A stretch of DNA of 64,000 nt. It comes from Owenia fusiformis (Eukaryota > Annelida > Polychaeta > Sabellida > Oweniidae). The position numbers and the translations under genes are program-made. Below are positions 23,599 through 36,551 of this stretch, piece by piece. Within the stretch, counting starts at the first letter, position 1. Every line of letters starts with the position of its first letter. Under the pieces are notes generated by a model, which saw only the letters and a program-made list of their open reading frames with translations, was not told the origin of the DNA and did no database searches. Where the stretch lies: the NCBI GenBank assembly GCA_903813345.2, contig CAIIXF020000008.1:13058822-13122821 (forward strand), written 5' to 3'.

Positions 23599-23782
23599 TG
23601 TTCTTTCTTTTTACCCCCTGCGATAAGCAGTTAGCATTTCCCTGATTAAGAACTTGCAATCTGATTGGCTGTCGCAACACTGCGACAGAAATCATGTATT
23701 AGTCATTGCGCATAATTAGATCACGTGATTCAGTTTAATTGGGCGCATCCAAATTGGTTATAGCAGGGGGAAGAAAGAGGTA
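23599..23782. repeat. Small inverted-repeat element
   Basis: The left arm TTCTTTCTTTTTACCCCCTG with CGATAAG (about 23600-23626) is matched by an imperfect reverse complement, TTATAGCAGGGGGAAGAAAG, at about 23758-23777. The interior is GC-richer than the surroundings and holds the palindromes GTCGCAACACTGCGAC and TCACGTGA. It fits a MITE or fold-back element; the family and exact ends are not clear. Confidence 0.5.
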
Positions 23783-25661
23783 CGGATTCTGGATACTGCT
23801 TAGGAGGATGCCATGTCTTCAACACATGATGTTTTTTAAATCCTATTTAATCTTAATCTGTACACTTATTGGCTCCTTATTTTGTCTCCTTTAGGAGAAA
23901 GCTATCAGCCAGACCAATTTTGACATGTCTCCCCTCTTGTTTGAGGTCCATGTCTCACATATTGTGATTCAAGATTTGAAAATATATTTATCCTTAGAAA
24001 GCCAATATGCCATCAAGTATCAATTGACTGGTTTGTTGACAGGGTATCTCCTACATACAGTGTTAGTGTTAGGTGCTGTTAGATTTTTTACTTTTTCATT
24101 TAAACTGACTGTACAAAATGTCTAAAGTACAATCTGATTATGCTTATTTCAAAGGATAGCATTTTTTGAGGTGGAATCATTTTTGACCAGGGTACTAAGT
24201 TTTCAGATTATATTCCTTTGATCTCTCATGTGCTTCTAGATGCTCTTTCATATTCAAATCAAGATAAAAAATACATTTTCCTTCAAAGTTTCGATTAAAT
24301 ATTCAACTTGATATCTAGCCTACTTAAAATGATCCAAAAACAATCAGTTGGAAAACTGATTAATCTGTTTCGACTGTAACTCTATTTAAGGATCTTTGAA
24401 ATGTATAATTTTCCAGTTTGTATACAAAAAAAGTCAAGAGGACAGAGTCACATCAAGGGTGTATAGAAGAAACCACATAAACAAGTCGATCAATGAAAAT
24501 GGCTTTACTCGAAGTCAACACATTTTTCAAATTGAAAACAAATATATGAGGACCTCACATAAATGCAGGTGAATGAAAGGAGACAATTTTTCAATTTCGT
24601 TAATTTGAACATTAACATCAGACACAGTCATTAGGGGTGATTAAACGACATGTTGGTTTGAAAAATTGACAAAATTGTCATGTCTGTCATTATTTGAAAC
24701 TCCGATTTTCTTTGTTTGGTGACATCGGCCGTCATACAGCTGATGTTTTTGAAGTCTGAGATAGTTTTCATAACATATTTCGTTAATGTGTATTTTGATT
24801 TTGAGATTTTCGAAAAATGTCAGTTTCTCTTACTGCAATATATTGACTTCAACAGCTAAGGTATTTTACTTGTTTCTGGAGTATCTCAATATTATTTATC
24901 TATTAAAAATACAAAAATAGTCTTGACATATCACTCTAAAAATCATTTTGTGCCTGACCTAGATCACTCATGTATGAATTAGATGAAAGAAAACTCATTC
25001 CAAAACAAGATAAGAAACTAATCTGACTTAGAATTTTCAGCAATGGATAATGTTTCTTGGAATATGCTTGGAGAGGGTCTATAGTAGACTTGTTGTGATA
25101 ACCTAGTCATGTTATAGATTCCTAGTTCATTAGAGTAAAATACAGTCAAACGTGTCTTCATAAACACCTGGAAATTTTGATCGGAGCAAATGACCTTAAA
25201 ATGTGTTTTATACCCATCATTATTTTTGCTTTTGAGGAGTTTCATATTTACTCGTTGTCTTTGTTATAATAATATTTTGTTGTTCTGATTCATTGATTTT
25301 GTCACATGATTTTTGTGAATACAAGTCTAAAACCTATGAAAAAGTATGTTCCTTATAGACAGGTTTCTTTGTAGAACTAGTTTACATGGTACTATTTAGC
25401 GTGTGTGGTATGTTAAATCTCTAGAAAGTTTTTGCATTTTGACATTTCTGTAAATATACATTATGCACCTGTAAGGTATACTTGTTGAATTCTGACACCT
25501 TAGTTATATTATTTATCTCCTTTGTGAATTGCATCAATGTTGCTGTAAACATAGTACTCTGATCTCATCATCTAGTGTACTAACCTCTTACTAGGACAAA
25601 CGATTTGGCATTTCAACCAATCAATGAGCATATACTTGTACTTAGATAATATTTCTACACA
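23783..25661. other. PTK7 intron 2, 23.8-25.7 kb
   Basis: AT-rich intronic DNA in which I see no gene or clear repeat. Confidence 0.55.
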
Positions 25662-25828
25662 TACTGTGAAACCTATCTAGGTAGAACACCTTGGGTACCT
25701 CTAAAAGTGTTCCACTTGGGAGGTGGTCCACTTGTAGAGGTTCATTTTGGTCTTTGGACTCTGCAAAGTGTTCTACTAACATAGGTGTTCCACTTTTAGA
25801 GGTGTTCTACTTTACAGGTTTCACTGTA
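25662..25828. mobile_element. TIR element of the GTGTTC family, copy 1
   Basis: About 167 bp with terminal inverted repeats TACTGTGAAACCTATCTA and TTACAGGTTTCACTGTA. The interior repeats the word GTGTTCCACTT(T/G) in both orientations. Three other copies lie at 28.5, 51.3 and 55.5 kb. No protein frame is expected; the short frame crossing it is a shadow. The superfamily of the DNA transposon that moves it is not evident. Confidence 0.75.
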
Positions 25829-25960
25829 TTAAGGGAGTCCCTTTTGGTGGATGACAAGCCATGTTTGACTTGGAGAGGTGTATAAATAGTTTTAATAGTC
25901 TTGCTTCAAGACACCCCTCCCCCCTTACTTCAACAGTGTTGGGCAATGTCTATTGCTCTT

Positions 25961-26082
25961 ATGCCTGGGTCACATTTGCTCCGATTCATCGGCCGGGCGA
26001 TTGAGTTTCCTGTTCACAATTGTATTCAGTTTTGAACAGAATACTCAATCGGCCGGGGCGCCGGCATATGTGACCCAGGCAT
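25961..26082. repeat. 122 bp inverted-repeat element
   Basis: A perfect 15 bp terminal inverted repeat (ATGCCTGGGTCACAT at 25961-25975, complement at 26068-26082) bounds a GC-rich interior that is itself partly palindromic (CGGCCG...GATTGAGT with ACTCAATCGGCCGG). It is followed by a tandem pair of CATCACAAAGG. This is a typical MITE; family unknown. Confidence 0.8.
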
Positions 26083-28503
26083 CACAAAGGCATCACAAAG
26101 GACATAGGTATACATGCCCGATCCTTTAGTTATCTTTGGTCATACTCAGTTATGTTTCTTTTTGGTTCAACATTACCGCTGTTTTTGGAAGTTGAAAGCA
26201 CATTGACTGATTCATTTTTCTCTACTGATTTTACAGGTGTGCTTTATTTACAAAATAATGCTTCATCAATAATTTTATTTATTAAAAATACTTAATTTAT
26301 CTAATGCTCTTTGACACTGTAAAGATCTTCACATTTGAAGTGATCTCTTGTTATTCACTTTTATCAGTGATACTTTGAATATCATACCCAACTAGTAAAA
26401 ATATTTTTCCTGTATAAGATTGAAATGTTATGTAATGGTCTGAAAATGCCATAAAGGATGAGGCGTAATAGCTGACAGATCTTTCCCTCCCTTGGGATGC
26501 AACAGAACAAAATTGACTTCCAGAACCCTCACATAATCCACTAATATAGAATATAGTATCCAATTTTTCTTAACATTAAACGAATTGTAGAATGCTTGGG
26601 GTGATAACAAAGTATGTTCATCATAAGATAACTTCTACCACTTTCTGGGTTTTGGTTTTATCTATTCATATATTGATCCCTGAGTGCTCCTGCTTTATGT
26701 TACTGTTGTCATCATAAGTTCTGTTCTTCTATTTCAATTTTATGTATAATATATGATTTCTGACATCAGGACCAATTAAAGTGTGAAATTCTTGCTCATC
26801 CACCCCATCCTTTGTGTATTTCTCTGTTTCTAATAGATTAGTATACAGTCAGGTTAATCTTGATATTTAATTTATAAGTTCTGAGCTCTTTGTTTTCCTT
26901 GGAGCAGATTGTTTGAGCAGATGTAGCTGATCTTGATCCAGTTTCTCAGATGTTTGATACCCCGCCGTCAAAGGCTTTACGGAGAATTGTGAGAAATGGC
27001 AAGAAACAACTATATTGATATGTCTGAGATCTTAGAATTTCGTTGACTAAGAGAAGAGAATTTTTATGGGGGGGGGGGTGTAATACTAGTGTAGTGTACA
27101 AGTAGTGTACAAGTGTACACGTAGCGTGTCTTCATTATTTAGATTTTGCCATTAATACTTTGTGACTGAAGAAGTCTATTTGAAAATTAGGAGAATTTGT
27201 TGCTTCATTTAATGCTTCGGAGAATGTTGTATAGTAAATTTATTTGACTAGACCACCGTGAAAAGTTGCACAAGTGGGAAATATTTTCTGGAGCTAATGT
27301 GGTCAAAATATTCCAGCGGAAATCCAATATTTGACGATGGTGTTTTGGTAGATGAGACTTAAGACAGCGGGTTTAATGGAGAGCAATTGAAATACAAGTT
27401 AAAGCACTTTCGCCCTGTAGAGTTGAGAAATCCACTACATTGACTCTTGCAGACATTCATGTAAAATAATCTCGATTTTGTCAACATTTTTCAGATTTTC
27501 TCTTCAAAATTTGGAAAAACTGTTCCAGCAATTAGCAAATATTTATTCTTCGGTGTAATTCTCGTGTTACATCAATATTTTTGTATACATTTTTGAGGAG
27601 ATCAACATGAATTTGAACGAGTTAATCAAGGGTGTGAGACCTTTCTAAGCCTGCTGAGGAGCTTTACACAGCTCAGTTAGAGGAAACTGATTCCCATTCC
27701 ATCATGCATGTTTTCCCAATATTTCCTACATTTAGTCTAGATCAAACAGCTTGAGAATTAGACTAATAAGGGAAGACATCACAAGTCAAATTCTGCAAGG
27801 CTTCAACTTGGAAGATATAAGAACAGTTTATTTCACCATTAAAGCAGTATATGATGCGGATCAATTATCAGAAATTGTACAGAAAATTAATGTCTGAAAA
27901 TGGATACAGTTAAACTTGTCTATGGTGAATACTTCTGGAATTAAGTGTTCACATTGAAGTGTTCATATTGAGATTGTGATAACATATGAGTCATTTTATA
28001 TGAGTTTGTAAGATATCCAAAAATGTTCATAGTTTTACTGTCCTGTATTCAGAATCAAGACTAAATTGAGACCATTAACTTTTTATCCCACTTTAATCAA
28101 AACCTCACAGTCACCTATATAACAATATTTGAAAAGTTCAAAATGAAAAATTTGGTCCTGTTCAAATCTAGAATGATAGTCCAGCATATGGCGGGATATT
28201 TAGTATTTACCATGTTATTCAAGTTATTATTTTTCACCGATACAGCTTTTGCATATTCTCAAAAAGCTTAACTAAGACTTCATTGTTGAAGGATGATTTT
28301 GTCAGGTGAAAGACATCTTCCCAATCCAGGGATTTACCTTGTCTTGATTATCATAGACAATCATAAGGATTCAGAGACTGATTGTAGTATAATGTAAAAA
28401 GCATTTCTATAACTTCACTCATACGTAATTTGATTGGCCTTTGTTGAAGGCATTGTGAATTTAGAATGATCTACCTAGGACATTTGTTGGAATAAAACCT
28501 CAA
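26083..28503. other. PTK7 intron 2, 26.1-28.5 kb
   Basis: AT-rich DNA with a short G run at about 27068-27078 followed by imperfect repeats of GTGTACAAGTA near 27095-27125. Nothing else recognised. Confidence 0.55.
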
Positions 28504-28680
28504 ACAGTAAAATCTGCCTTACTGAACACCTCTCTCTACTGAACACATGTGTTTAGTGAACACCACTTCGAGACACATTTTAGATTGAGTGCTGTCTAAA
28601 ATCCCCTAGCTGTCATGAACACCTACCTACAGTGAACACTTATAGGGAACACAGAGGTGTTCACTATGTACAGGTTTCCT
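28504..28680. mobile_element. TIR element of the GTGTTC family, copy 2
   Basis: It begins ACAGTAAAATCTGCCTTACT and ends with GTTCACTATGTACAGGTTTC. The interior has repeated GTGAACACC/GGTGTTCACT words like the 55.5 kb copy. The inverted ends are more diverged than in copy 1. Confidence 0.65.
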
Positions 28681-31600
28681 CACCAGACCTATAGGCCTTC
28701 TGCACTTTTGACGTGCTCACCAGTTTGGACAGGGATTTGAGGCCTCTAATTCTAAGGTATCAAAAAACCTCATACCTTAGAAATCCAAGATGGGCTTTTT
28801 CGCAAAAATCTGCTTCGCTAACTACATAGATCATGCATAATTTGTTTTTTGGAGAAAACAAATAGTGCAGAGATAGGACTTTACTTCTGTTCATTATCGA
28901 CGATGTTTTCAACTGATATAACTGTCAATACTGTTGTAAGATTCGTGTCTCGTTCTGGTTTTTCCTCTGTGGTGGTTGCTAATGTAATGTAGTCATAACC
29001 CCTCAGTTATCTCTTATCAAGCCACTTACTAGTTTTCTCCTCTGTAAAATTCCCTATTGATTTGCGTGATATGATAGAAACTAGCTGTCTCTTATAATAT
29101 TTGATAGCTAATTTTATATCATTTTCATGGAAATGATTTGCCAATATCTTTAATTCGTAATTTGCTTACGGCATTATTTATTATTGGCAATTTGCCGTGG
29201 TGAACTCCATGGAGAAGAGGTTAAGCTGAACTTGGTTCAATCATTAAGTGCCCATCAGGATCTTGGTGCATGTCTTACTCATGGCTTTGTCTTTGGTCAT
29301 CTTCTATAAATCTTCTAGCTTTTAATTATGGCATTGTTATGGCTTCACCACATCTAGGCATGAGCTGGAATTAAAATTTCATCTTGATATGATGAGACTT
29401 CGGAATGGTAAGCTTTGTGCTATTTTTCTCGCAGTGACAACTTAAAAAGACTAACTGATCTAGTCGAAACATTGATACAAGTCCATCAAAAAAGCATTAA
29501 TTTCGGTTAGGGATGAGCAGATAAACTAAAACCCTATTTTGTTTTATGATGTTATCGCAACTATCTTTTTTCGGATATCCCCTATATTTCTTCACGGTGG
29601 GGTTGAGCTGACCTGGCTCTTTTAGATGGAAAATGGAATGGCATACGCATTACCAGATACATTGAATGATGTTTTTGAAGTTCATTAGGGGTGTCATTTG
29701 TATTTTCTTATTTTACTGTAAATGTAATTTAATAAATAAAAATGATATTTTTTAGGTCAGTCTATTTAACAGATCAAAGGTGAATATTTCCTTCCTTTCT
29801 TTTACAGGTAAAAATATGATAATAATATCTAATATCTTATACCATCTATTTGATCTTGCTTTTGGTTACCATAATGATGAGACTGCCTTTGGCAATAACA
29901 TGAATAAGTTTTTAATTTGCGCTGTTCATGGGATGCTGCGCTGTAAATTGCCTAAGGATGAGTCTCTCGCAGGAAGACTATCTTGTAAGTGCTTTAATTT
30001 ACGACCTAACATACTCCATAGTAAAGACTCAATCTGAGATGAAATTGCAATTAATTATGACTCATTTATGACAATTCCTTTCAAGATGATTCCAGTGCAC
30101 TTTGAATTTTATTAAGTTTCTAAATAGGAGAAAAGTCACTTGTATTTTTTTGTATCTAATTTTTGCATCTGTTAAATTTTCCAATAGGACCCTCGTTTTT
30201 GTATCTCATCCACTGTAATGTATGGTTTATATTGGAGAATGAACATGTTCATGGTATATTATTGTAAGAGGAATTATTTGCTCTTGGGGAGATTTGTTTG
30301 GCGACTGCATCCATTGGGAACAGTAACTTTCATATTGTACGAAAAAGTCACACGCAACTCTTATATGATTAAATTATTTTCAGTTGTCTTCTTTGATTAT
30401 TCCAAGTCATAAACTAAATATAAGAAGACACAACACATACATATTTGTTTCATATATTGTATAATTTTAAGTTGTTCATGCATTGAGTGACCTATATGTC
30501 TGAGAGACTGACATTATTATGAGCCAATAAAAGAAATATGAATATGTTCATCCAATTATTGTAAAGAGGCCAATTTGGGGCCCTCAAAAGACCTACTATG
30601 CTGAAAAATTATCTTTGTTATTAACTGAAGGCTACAGATCAAAAATTTTCTAAGTAATAAAAAGTCACTTCCCACTCCATACAGAATTTTTTGTATTATG
30701 TTAACCCTTGATAACATTTCTTAAAGGTCTAACTCAGAATCGTGAGAGTTAAAACTGTATAGAAACAAAAAAATTTAAATGTTAGAAATATTTAATTTTA
30801 ATTTCAAATTGAAGCCAAGACAAATATCAGCTCATTATTGAAAAGGTTAGAAATATTGTCTGTCATTTTAAATGTTCCGAACTAGTGATCTTTGGGGCCT
30901 TTATAGTGACAGTGCGTGTATTGGTGTAGTTTGTCATTAGGATAATAGCGTATATTTTAGCAAGTCAAATAGAATTATCTGCCATTTTGTCACTATCTCT
31001 TTGAGAAACAGCACCAAAGAGTAATTTAGCTAATGTAGAATGATTCCAACTAAAAGTGGGCAACTTCAGTATTTGTGATTATTATCTATAGCCTGGGAAA
31101 TAAATATTTTTTCCCAAATTATATTCTTGCCTATATATAGAGTATAAATAGTTTCTGAAATGTACGATAATAGAAATTGTTGAATTGAATTCATCATTTT
31201 ATGTTGAATATGTTCTAGCTGACTATATGCATGAATGATCACACTATGTTTTCCATTCAAAGTTTTCCTTTTAGTGAAATACTAATTTATAAGAGCTCAT
31301 TTTTTGCATCGGCAATTGCCGTCATGATCAAGCTATGATTGTGCTGAACAAAAAAGTGAAAAATCAGATACGGAAAGTAGAAAATGATGTATACAGAGAG
31401 AGACTTATTGCCTATATTAAGGCCATAACTAGAATTTATTGAAGTGAACCAATATGCCATATGCACTAAATGTCTGCAAAATAAGATGCAAATCAAATAA
31501 TTGCATAAAGATATCACTTCTCTAATAAAACATAGAAAATGGACATAAAAGTGTCCCAGAGAATAACCAAGCAGAAAATATATTGAAGTGCAAGTTGGCC

Positions 31601-32127
31601 ATTAAAATGTCTTTGGTAAAAAGTAATGTGAAAGTACTGGATAGCTCGAGACCCCTAAAACAATGACATCATAACAATGTTAAAACATTTAAACCAAGTG
31701 CCTACTACATCAAATAGATTTGACACTACAATAATCAATTGGTTTTTATAACAACCTCGTGCTCCAATCTGTAGTTTAGATACATATAACATATATATAG
31801 TAAAACATGGATGAGATTGTTTGTGAAGAAAATATTCTCTGAAGTTAAGGTTCTATATTATCTGGCAACATGATCATGCAAAGACATGATAAACTTTTTA
31901 TGTGATTAAATGATGCAATGTTTTAACGAAACAGAGTGGGAGTACAACATTGAATGAATGGCAGTTTGTATTTTCGAAGTCTAAAAAGTCTTAAAATAGA
32001 TGAGTAACTAAAATTTCATTTAAAAAGTGATAATAATGTTGCATTGTGGAAATTAGAAATGCTCGTCAATATTACTCACAACAAATATGTTTTGTGCTCG
32101 TATGATATAAGTAGGTCAACGTGACCT
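28681..32127. other. PTK7 intron 2, 28.7-32.1 kb
   Basis: AT-rich DNA; no gene or clear repeat recognised. The open frame near 29780-30037 follows an acceptor-like TTTTACAG but its translation shows no Ig or other domain. Confidence 0.55.
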
Positions 32128-32828
32128 TTAACCTTTAGCGTGCTGCCGGCGGACTCGTCCGCCGAGACTAAAATGTCTCTCACAACTGCCGGCGGACCCG
32201 TACGCCCGATTTCAAACTTTTAAAAACTTTACTTTTTCGCGCCATTCGTATTGTCCAATTAGATTGCCCGATTTATTCAGTGCCTAACATGACTTCCTGT
32301 TGACCTAGAATGGCCATATTTCGAAAAATAATTCTCAATTCATCAATTTAAACAGTGTTTTAGTCGTTTTTAGTGAACGGATCGTACAAAATGGTGGACA
32401 AATACGATCACAACGAAAATGTGGAGGAAATAGATTACGATTTCGAGCTCTTTAGGCTCTTGGAAGCCGATAACGGTCATCGAAAATAGAAACTAGAATA
32501 TTTTCTGAATTGAAAAATTGAACATTCGATCACTGCAAATTCAGATTTGGATTCTGACCAGACGAAGAGGCGGAGCGGCGGATTCCGGAGGAGTATTCAT
32601 GGTATATTTATGCCCAGTCGTGTTAATGTACGAAAAAATTCATGAGAACATTTTTTTCATGAGCCAGGCTACTGTATCTTCCCTTTGTGAAAATTTTATC
32701 CAGATTCATTCAGTAGTTATTGAGATATTAATTATTTAGTCCAGGTATATCATTTTTTGCACTCTTTGAAAAATAAGCCAGTTGCGTGGGATATATTTGC
32801 TGAAATAAGGCAGCATGGTAAAGGTTAA
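32128..32828. mobile_element. Non-autonomous piggyBac-derived element with TTAA duplications
   Basis: Body 32132-32824 (693 bp), flanked on both sides by TTAA (32128-32131 and 32825-32828), the diagnostic piggyBac target duplication. The ends are matching inverted repeats: CCTTTAGCGTGCTGCC at left and, reading inward from the right, CCTTTACCATGCTGCC (two mismatches in 16). GC-rich subterminal sequence (GCCGGCGGAC repeated) follows the left end. A 32-codon frame remains inside. Full-length relatives encode a DDD transposase of roughly 500-600 residues, so most of that gene is gone and the copy would need a transposase from elsewhere. Confidence 0.88.
32391..32489 (+). pseudogene. Remnant of the transposase N-terminus in the piggyBac element
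   Basis: A 32-codon frame starting MVDKYDHNENVEEIDYDFEL and ending ADNGHRK before a TAG. Acidic N-termini are common in piggyBac-family transposases, and the position soon after the left inverted repeat fits. The catalytic part is absent. A second acidic-basic piece (DLDSDQTKRR) follows near 32540. The assignment rests mainly on the surrounding element ends, not on this peptide. Confidence 0.5.
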
Positions 32829-35740
32829 ATTATTCAGAAACGTCAGCCTCTCCCTTGTTATTTTACCTTATAATATTTATGAATCGTCAAGTTTTTATAA
32901 TTTTCCTTTATATAATTGTAAAATAGTAACATGAGTTTGATTTAATTTTTTAACTGAGTCCTTGTAGATTCTTTGGTTAGCACCCTTTTACGTTTCTTTT
33001 CGCAATGATCCTTTTTGTATTTTATTAATGGATGATTTATTCCAAGGACATTTGAATATGACAGGTGTCTTCAACTGATAGCATCTTGCTTGTCAAAAAT
33101 TCAAATTGAATTTCGATAAAATTATTGGTTTTTAGGACAATAGACGTAAAATGTGTGATTATGAGCTACTGGAGCATTATGGGGTCTGTCTGATCTGAGT
33201 TATCATGTTCTATTTGTAAAATACCATGGAAACGGGGGTAGTTAAATATGTTGCCTCATTTTTCCATTTAATGATAAATGTCAATCACCTAATATTTACA
33301 AGAAAAACATGTGTACAAACATTTTGAAGTGAAGATGTGGTTCATGGAGTTTATACTAGCGTAAAAATATGAGGCGTCGGCTTTAAATACAAGTATTTAG
33401 GCCCAATGAGGTAGCTCTTAAGTAAGACAATTTCATTTCAGTAGCAAACATCCTTATCCCCCATTTTTAAAACTCCAAAAAATAAAGAATAAAATGGTAT
33501 AAAACATGCAGGTACTGGACGTGTGCACACTCTAATCTTACCTGTGTAGCAGAAAGGGTAAGGTGCACTGCCATCCATATTCCTGTCACCTCATCATGGG
33601 GCCAATGGGCCCTTAAACTGACCATTTTATGTTCCTTTAATGTTCCGCTAATGATAAAAATGGACATAAGGCAGAGGGCCATACACCTGAGCAAGACCCA
33701 GGTTTATATAAATTTCAGATAGTTACATTTCATTTGGGACTGTAATGAATTTTCTGTGTATAACTTTGAATAATATTTTTTTTTTTTAGTTCTTTTGATT
33801 TTTCCTCAATGACTATGTGCTCACTGTTCACTCATGTCATCTTTTTCAAGGGTGATTAAAATGCTAACATTTTAAGTGAGGGTATATTTTCAGTAGCAGT
33901 AATGGTATATTGATATTTGTTTCAATTGTTGGTTTAGCGGCTAGGATCATAATGATAATATGGATTTTAAGTGTTTTAAATTTTGGCTTGTGTATCGATC
34001 AAAATCGATTTCCATAGACTGAAGTATTTTCTTTGATCAATCATCAGTGTTCTGTATCTTAGAAAACAAGATTCAAAAATACACAGATCTTTCCTAAAAT
34101 AATAAAGATAATGTTTTTTGTCCAGGGGTGTAATTTGTCCGATTGTACATACGATTTCCTGAAAAGCCATTGTTTTCTTTTAATGAGCAATGACTCGCGA
34201 CCAAATCAAGTTTCCAAGTGTTACAGAAATACTGCTATTACAAAGGCAAATCTTCGAAAATCATTAAAAATCCATGTATTCCAAGAGTTCTGAACTGAAC
34301 AATATTATGGGATATTACATTACAGATCTTAATCCATGTTTTTATCTGACAAATATGGGGCTAATGGTTTTAGATTATTGGTCTATCTGGTCACGTAGAG
34401 AGACAAAATAATACTAAAGAAATAAGAGACTTTACTTTTGTAAACAGCTATGAGCAGATATATAAACATAAAAAAGTCTCTCAATGGCTTATAAGACAAT
34501 ACCCTTTAGGAGAACCTGTTAATGAATTTCATCAAGTGATATGTCTTGGAAAACAAGAAAGATGACAAAGTAGTTGAAAAAGTGAGAAATTGAGTATTTA
34601 AGCATTAACCATATGCTGTACAATGTTAAGAAACACAAGAAAATCAGAGTATAACAGTGAAATGATGAGAAATTAGCATGACGGAGAGATGTTTCAAACA
34701 TTGGAGGAAGGTAAAAAGAAATGGGTAGAATATCTTGTTATTGAGACTCCCAATCAATAGCCAAAGAAAAGAAGTATACACAAGACTTTTATGAGGCAGT
34801 TCTTGACTAACTAGTTTGAGAGTTTTTAAATATTGATGATCGGTGATCACATTTGGAGATAATCAATTCCCTCAGAGATGTTCACAACTTGGTTCTTTGA
34901 TTTTTAGAAAAAGAAAAATTTTAAAGAATGCCATAATAAGATTCATTGCAAGGATGCTTAAGAGTTGTGACTGCTTAACATTTTTTGAAACACCAATCTG
35001 TCACCTCATATATTTCAAAATATCGCTTTATCAATCCCAAATTTTAATCCCCCTTGATCTGATTTAGCCACTTTTCCCACAAATAACACCAAAGAAATTC
35101 CCTTTAACAAGTCTTGGTTCTGTATGTGATTCACACTGAAGTGTTTCTTTTCTAGCAAGACTACTTGAGAATATCATATCTAGATGGTATAGCTAATGGC
35201 TTAAATCATGATAAAGTATCAGAGTAAATGATATTGTACTTATTCAAGGTATGGTTTCGATCAGTTGTCTCAAGAACTAAAAGCTACTTCATCATTTTCA
35301 GTACTTGCTGGACATCTTTGAATTGACCACCAAATGTCTGGATATTTCACATTTGTTTTTGATATAAGGGGTGGGATAATAGGGTGTGGCTGACATTAAC
35401 AAATGCATTGTATGAATGTTTTACTAGTCATTGCAGTGCGAAACGTTTTATGCCAGCAAGTAACAATTGAGAGAATTAAAACAATAAATTGCAATTAGTA
35501 ATTATCAAATAATATTCTGTTTTCCATAATCATAATCCATAGATTATATCTGCGTCTTAACATGGATATGGGGATAGACTTTATTATTACATATTGAAAA
35601 TATACATTATTTAGCATGTTATGAACAGAAATTAATTGTTCCTTTTTCAGCTTGGCCCTTTACTTATCTGGGCTCGAAAATCCTAACTTTGTATACAAGC
35701 AACTGTAATGTCATTAATTATGGCTTGTCTATATTTGCAG
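32829..35740. other. PTK7 intron 2, last part
   Basis: AT-rich DNA with a T run near 33777-33789. No repeat or gene recognised. The acceptor of exon 3 is TATTTGCAG. Confidence 0.55.
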
Positions 35741-35891
35741 GGTTGGACAAATATGATGGCACAGTTACACTACGTCGACCTAGGACTATGGATGAGATTG
35801 CTACTGGAATTGAACTGGCACTAAAATGTGACATTGAAGGGAACCCTGTCCCCACGCAGTTCATATGGTACAAGAACAATGAACCTCTAAG
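35741..35891 (+). CDS. PTK7 exon 3: first half of Ig domain 2
   Basis: A 151-base exon for residues 116-166. It carries the first Ig2 cysteine C145 (LALKCDIEGNPVP) and the core tryptophan W158 (FIWYKNNEPL). Human PTK7 reads VTLRCHIDGHPRP and YQWFRDGTPL at the same sites. Entry phase 1, exit phase 2 (AG|GTATGT). The intron cuts the domain just after its C strand region, as it does in the Ig3 and Ig4 exons of this gene. Confidence 0.95.
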
Positions 35892-36171
35892 GTATGTGTA
35901 AATGCAGTGGTGTTACCTCTAGAAATGCCTCAAATTTGTGATCTCTGTTTTATTTTCTTAAGGCTATGAAGCCAGTATCCTCTTGTCCTTCATCCTTTGA
36001 ATGCAGTGCTCCACACATCATCCACTACGTTCCTTCTTTCTCCAAATGAGATACAAGTTCTGGAGGCCAGGGTGTTCGGAGGTGTTGTCCTCAAACTTTA
36101 CATTCATTTACTGTAAGGAACTGAGTGTATGAAGATTATGCATATAGGGCAAAGAAGGGAATTAGATAGAG
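35892..36171. other. PTK7 intron 3, start
   Basis: Plain sequence between exon 3 and the palindromic element; nothing recognised. Confidence 0.6.
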
Positions 36172-36551
36172 ATTATCCTATATGAGGTTCAGGATATTGG
36201 GATTATCCCGAGGCCAATATAATATATTTGCCCGAAGGCCGCAGGTTCCGAGGGAAATATATTATATTGGCCAAGGGATAATCCCAATATCCTGAACCGA
36301 CTATAGGATAATATGTTTATCCCATACCAATCTTGGTCATCTGGTCTCCATTGTCGTGTACAGTCATTACGCGAACGTTACAAATTATGAACAAATATGC
36401 GAGCGCCGATTATGACGTAGCGGGCAGATATACTATATCTGCCCGCTCGGAGCGGGACGTATAGCTATATCTGCCCGCTGATGAAAATATAAGTTTTTAC
36501 AAACCGGCTTTATGTACCTGTAACGCGTCCAAGTATGGGATAAATAATCTT
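36172..36551. repeat. Nested palindromic elements
   Basis: The first block (36172-36312) is one long inverted repeat: ATTATCCTATA outside, then GGTTCAGGATATTGGGATTA with TCCC and GGCCAATATAATATATTT, pairing with the right arm up to CCTGAACC (36298) and TATAGGATAAT, around a short GC-rich loop. The second block has outer arms TTTATCCCATAC (36316-36327) and GTATGGGATAAA (36533-36544). Inside are three copies of the 14-mer TATATCTGCCCGCT (one inverted, at 36419-36432, 36434-36447 and 36466-36479). No protein frame. This fits a fold-back transposon family. Confidence 0.85.

Noticed and set aside
29780-30037. 85-codon frame after TTTTACAG in intron 2
   Set aside because: It has no domain likeness and does not fit between PTK7 exons 2 and 3, whose junction codon already restores a conserved tryptophan.
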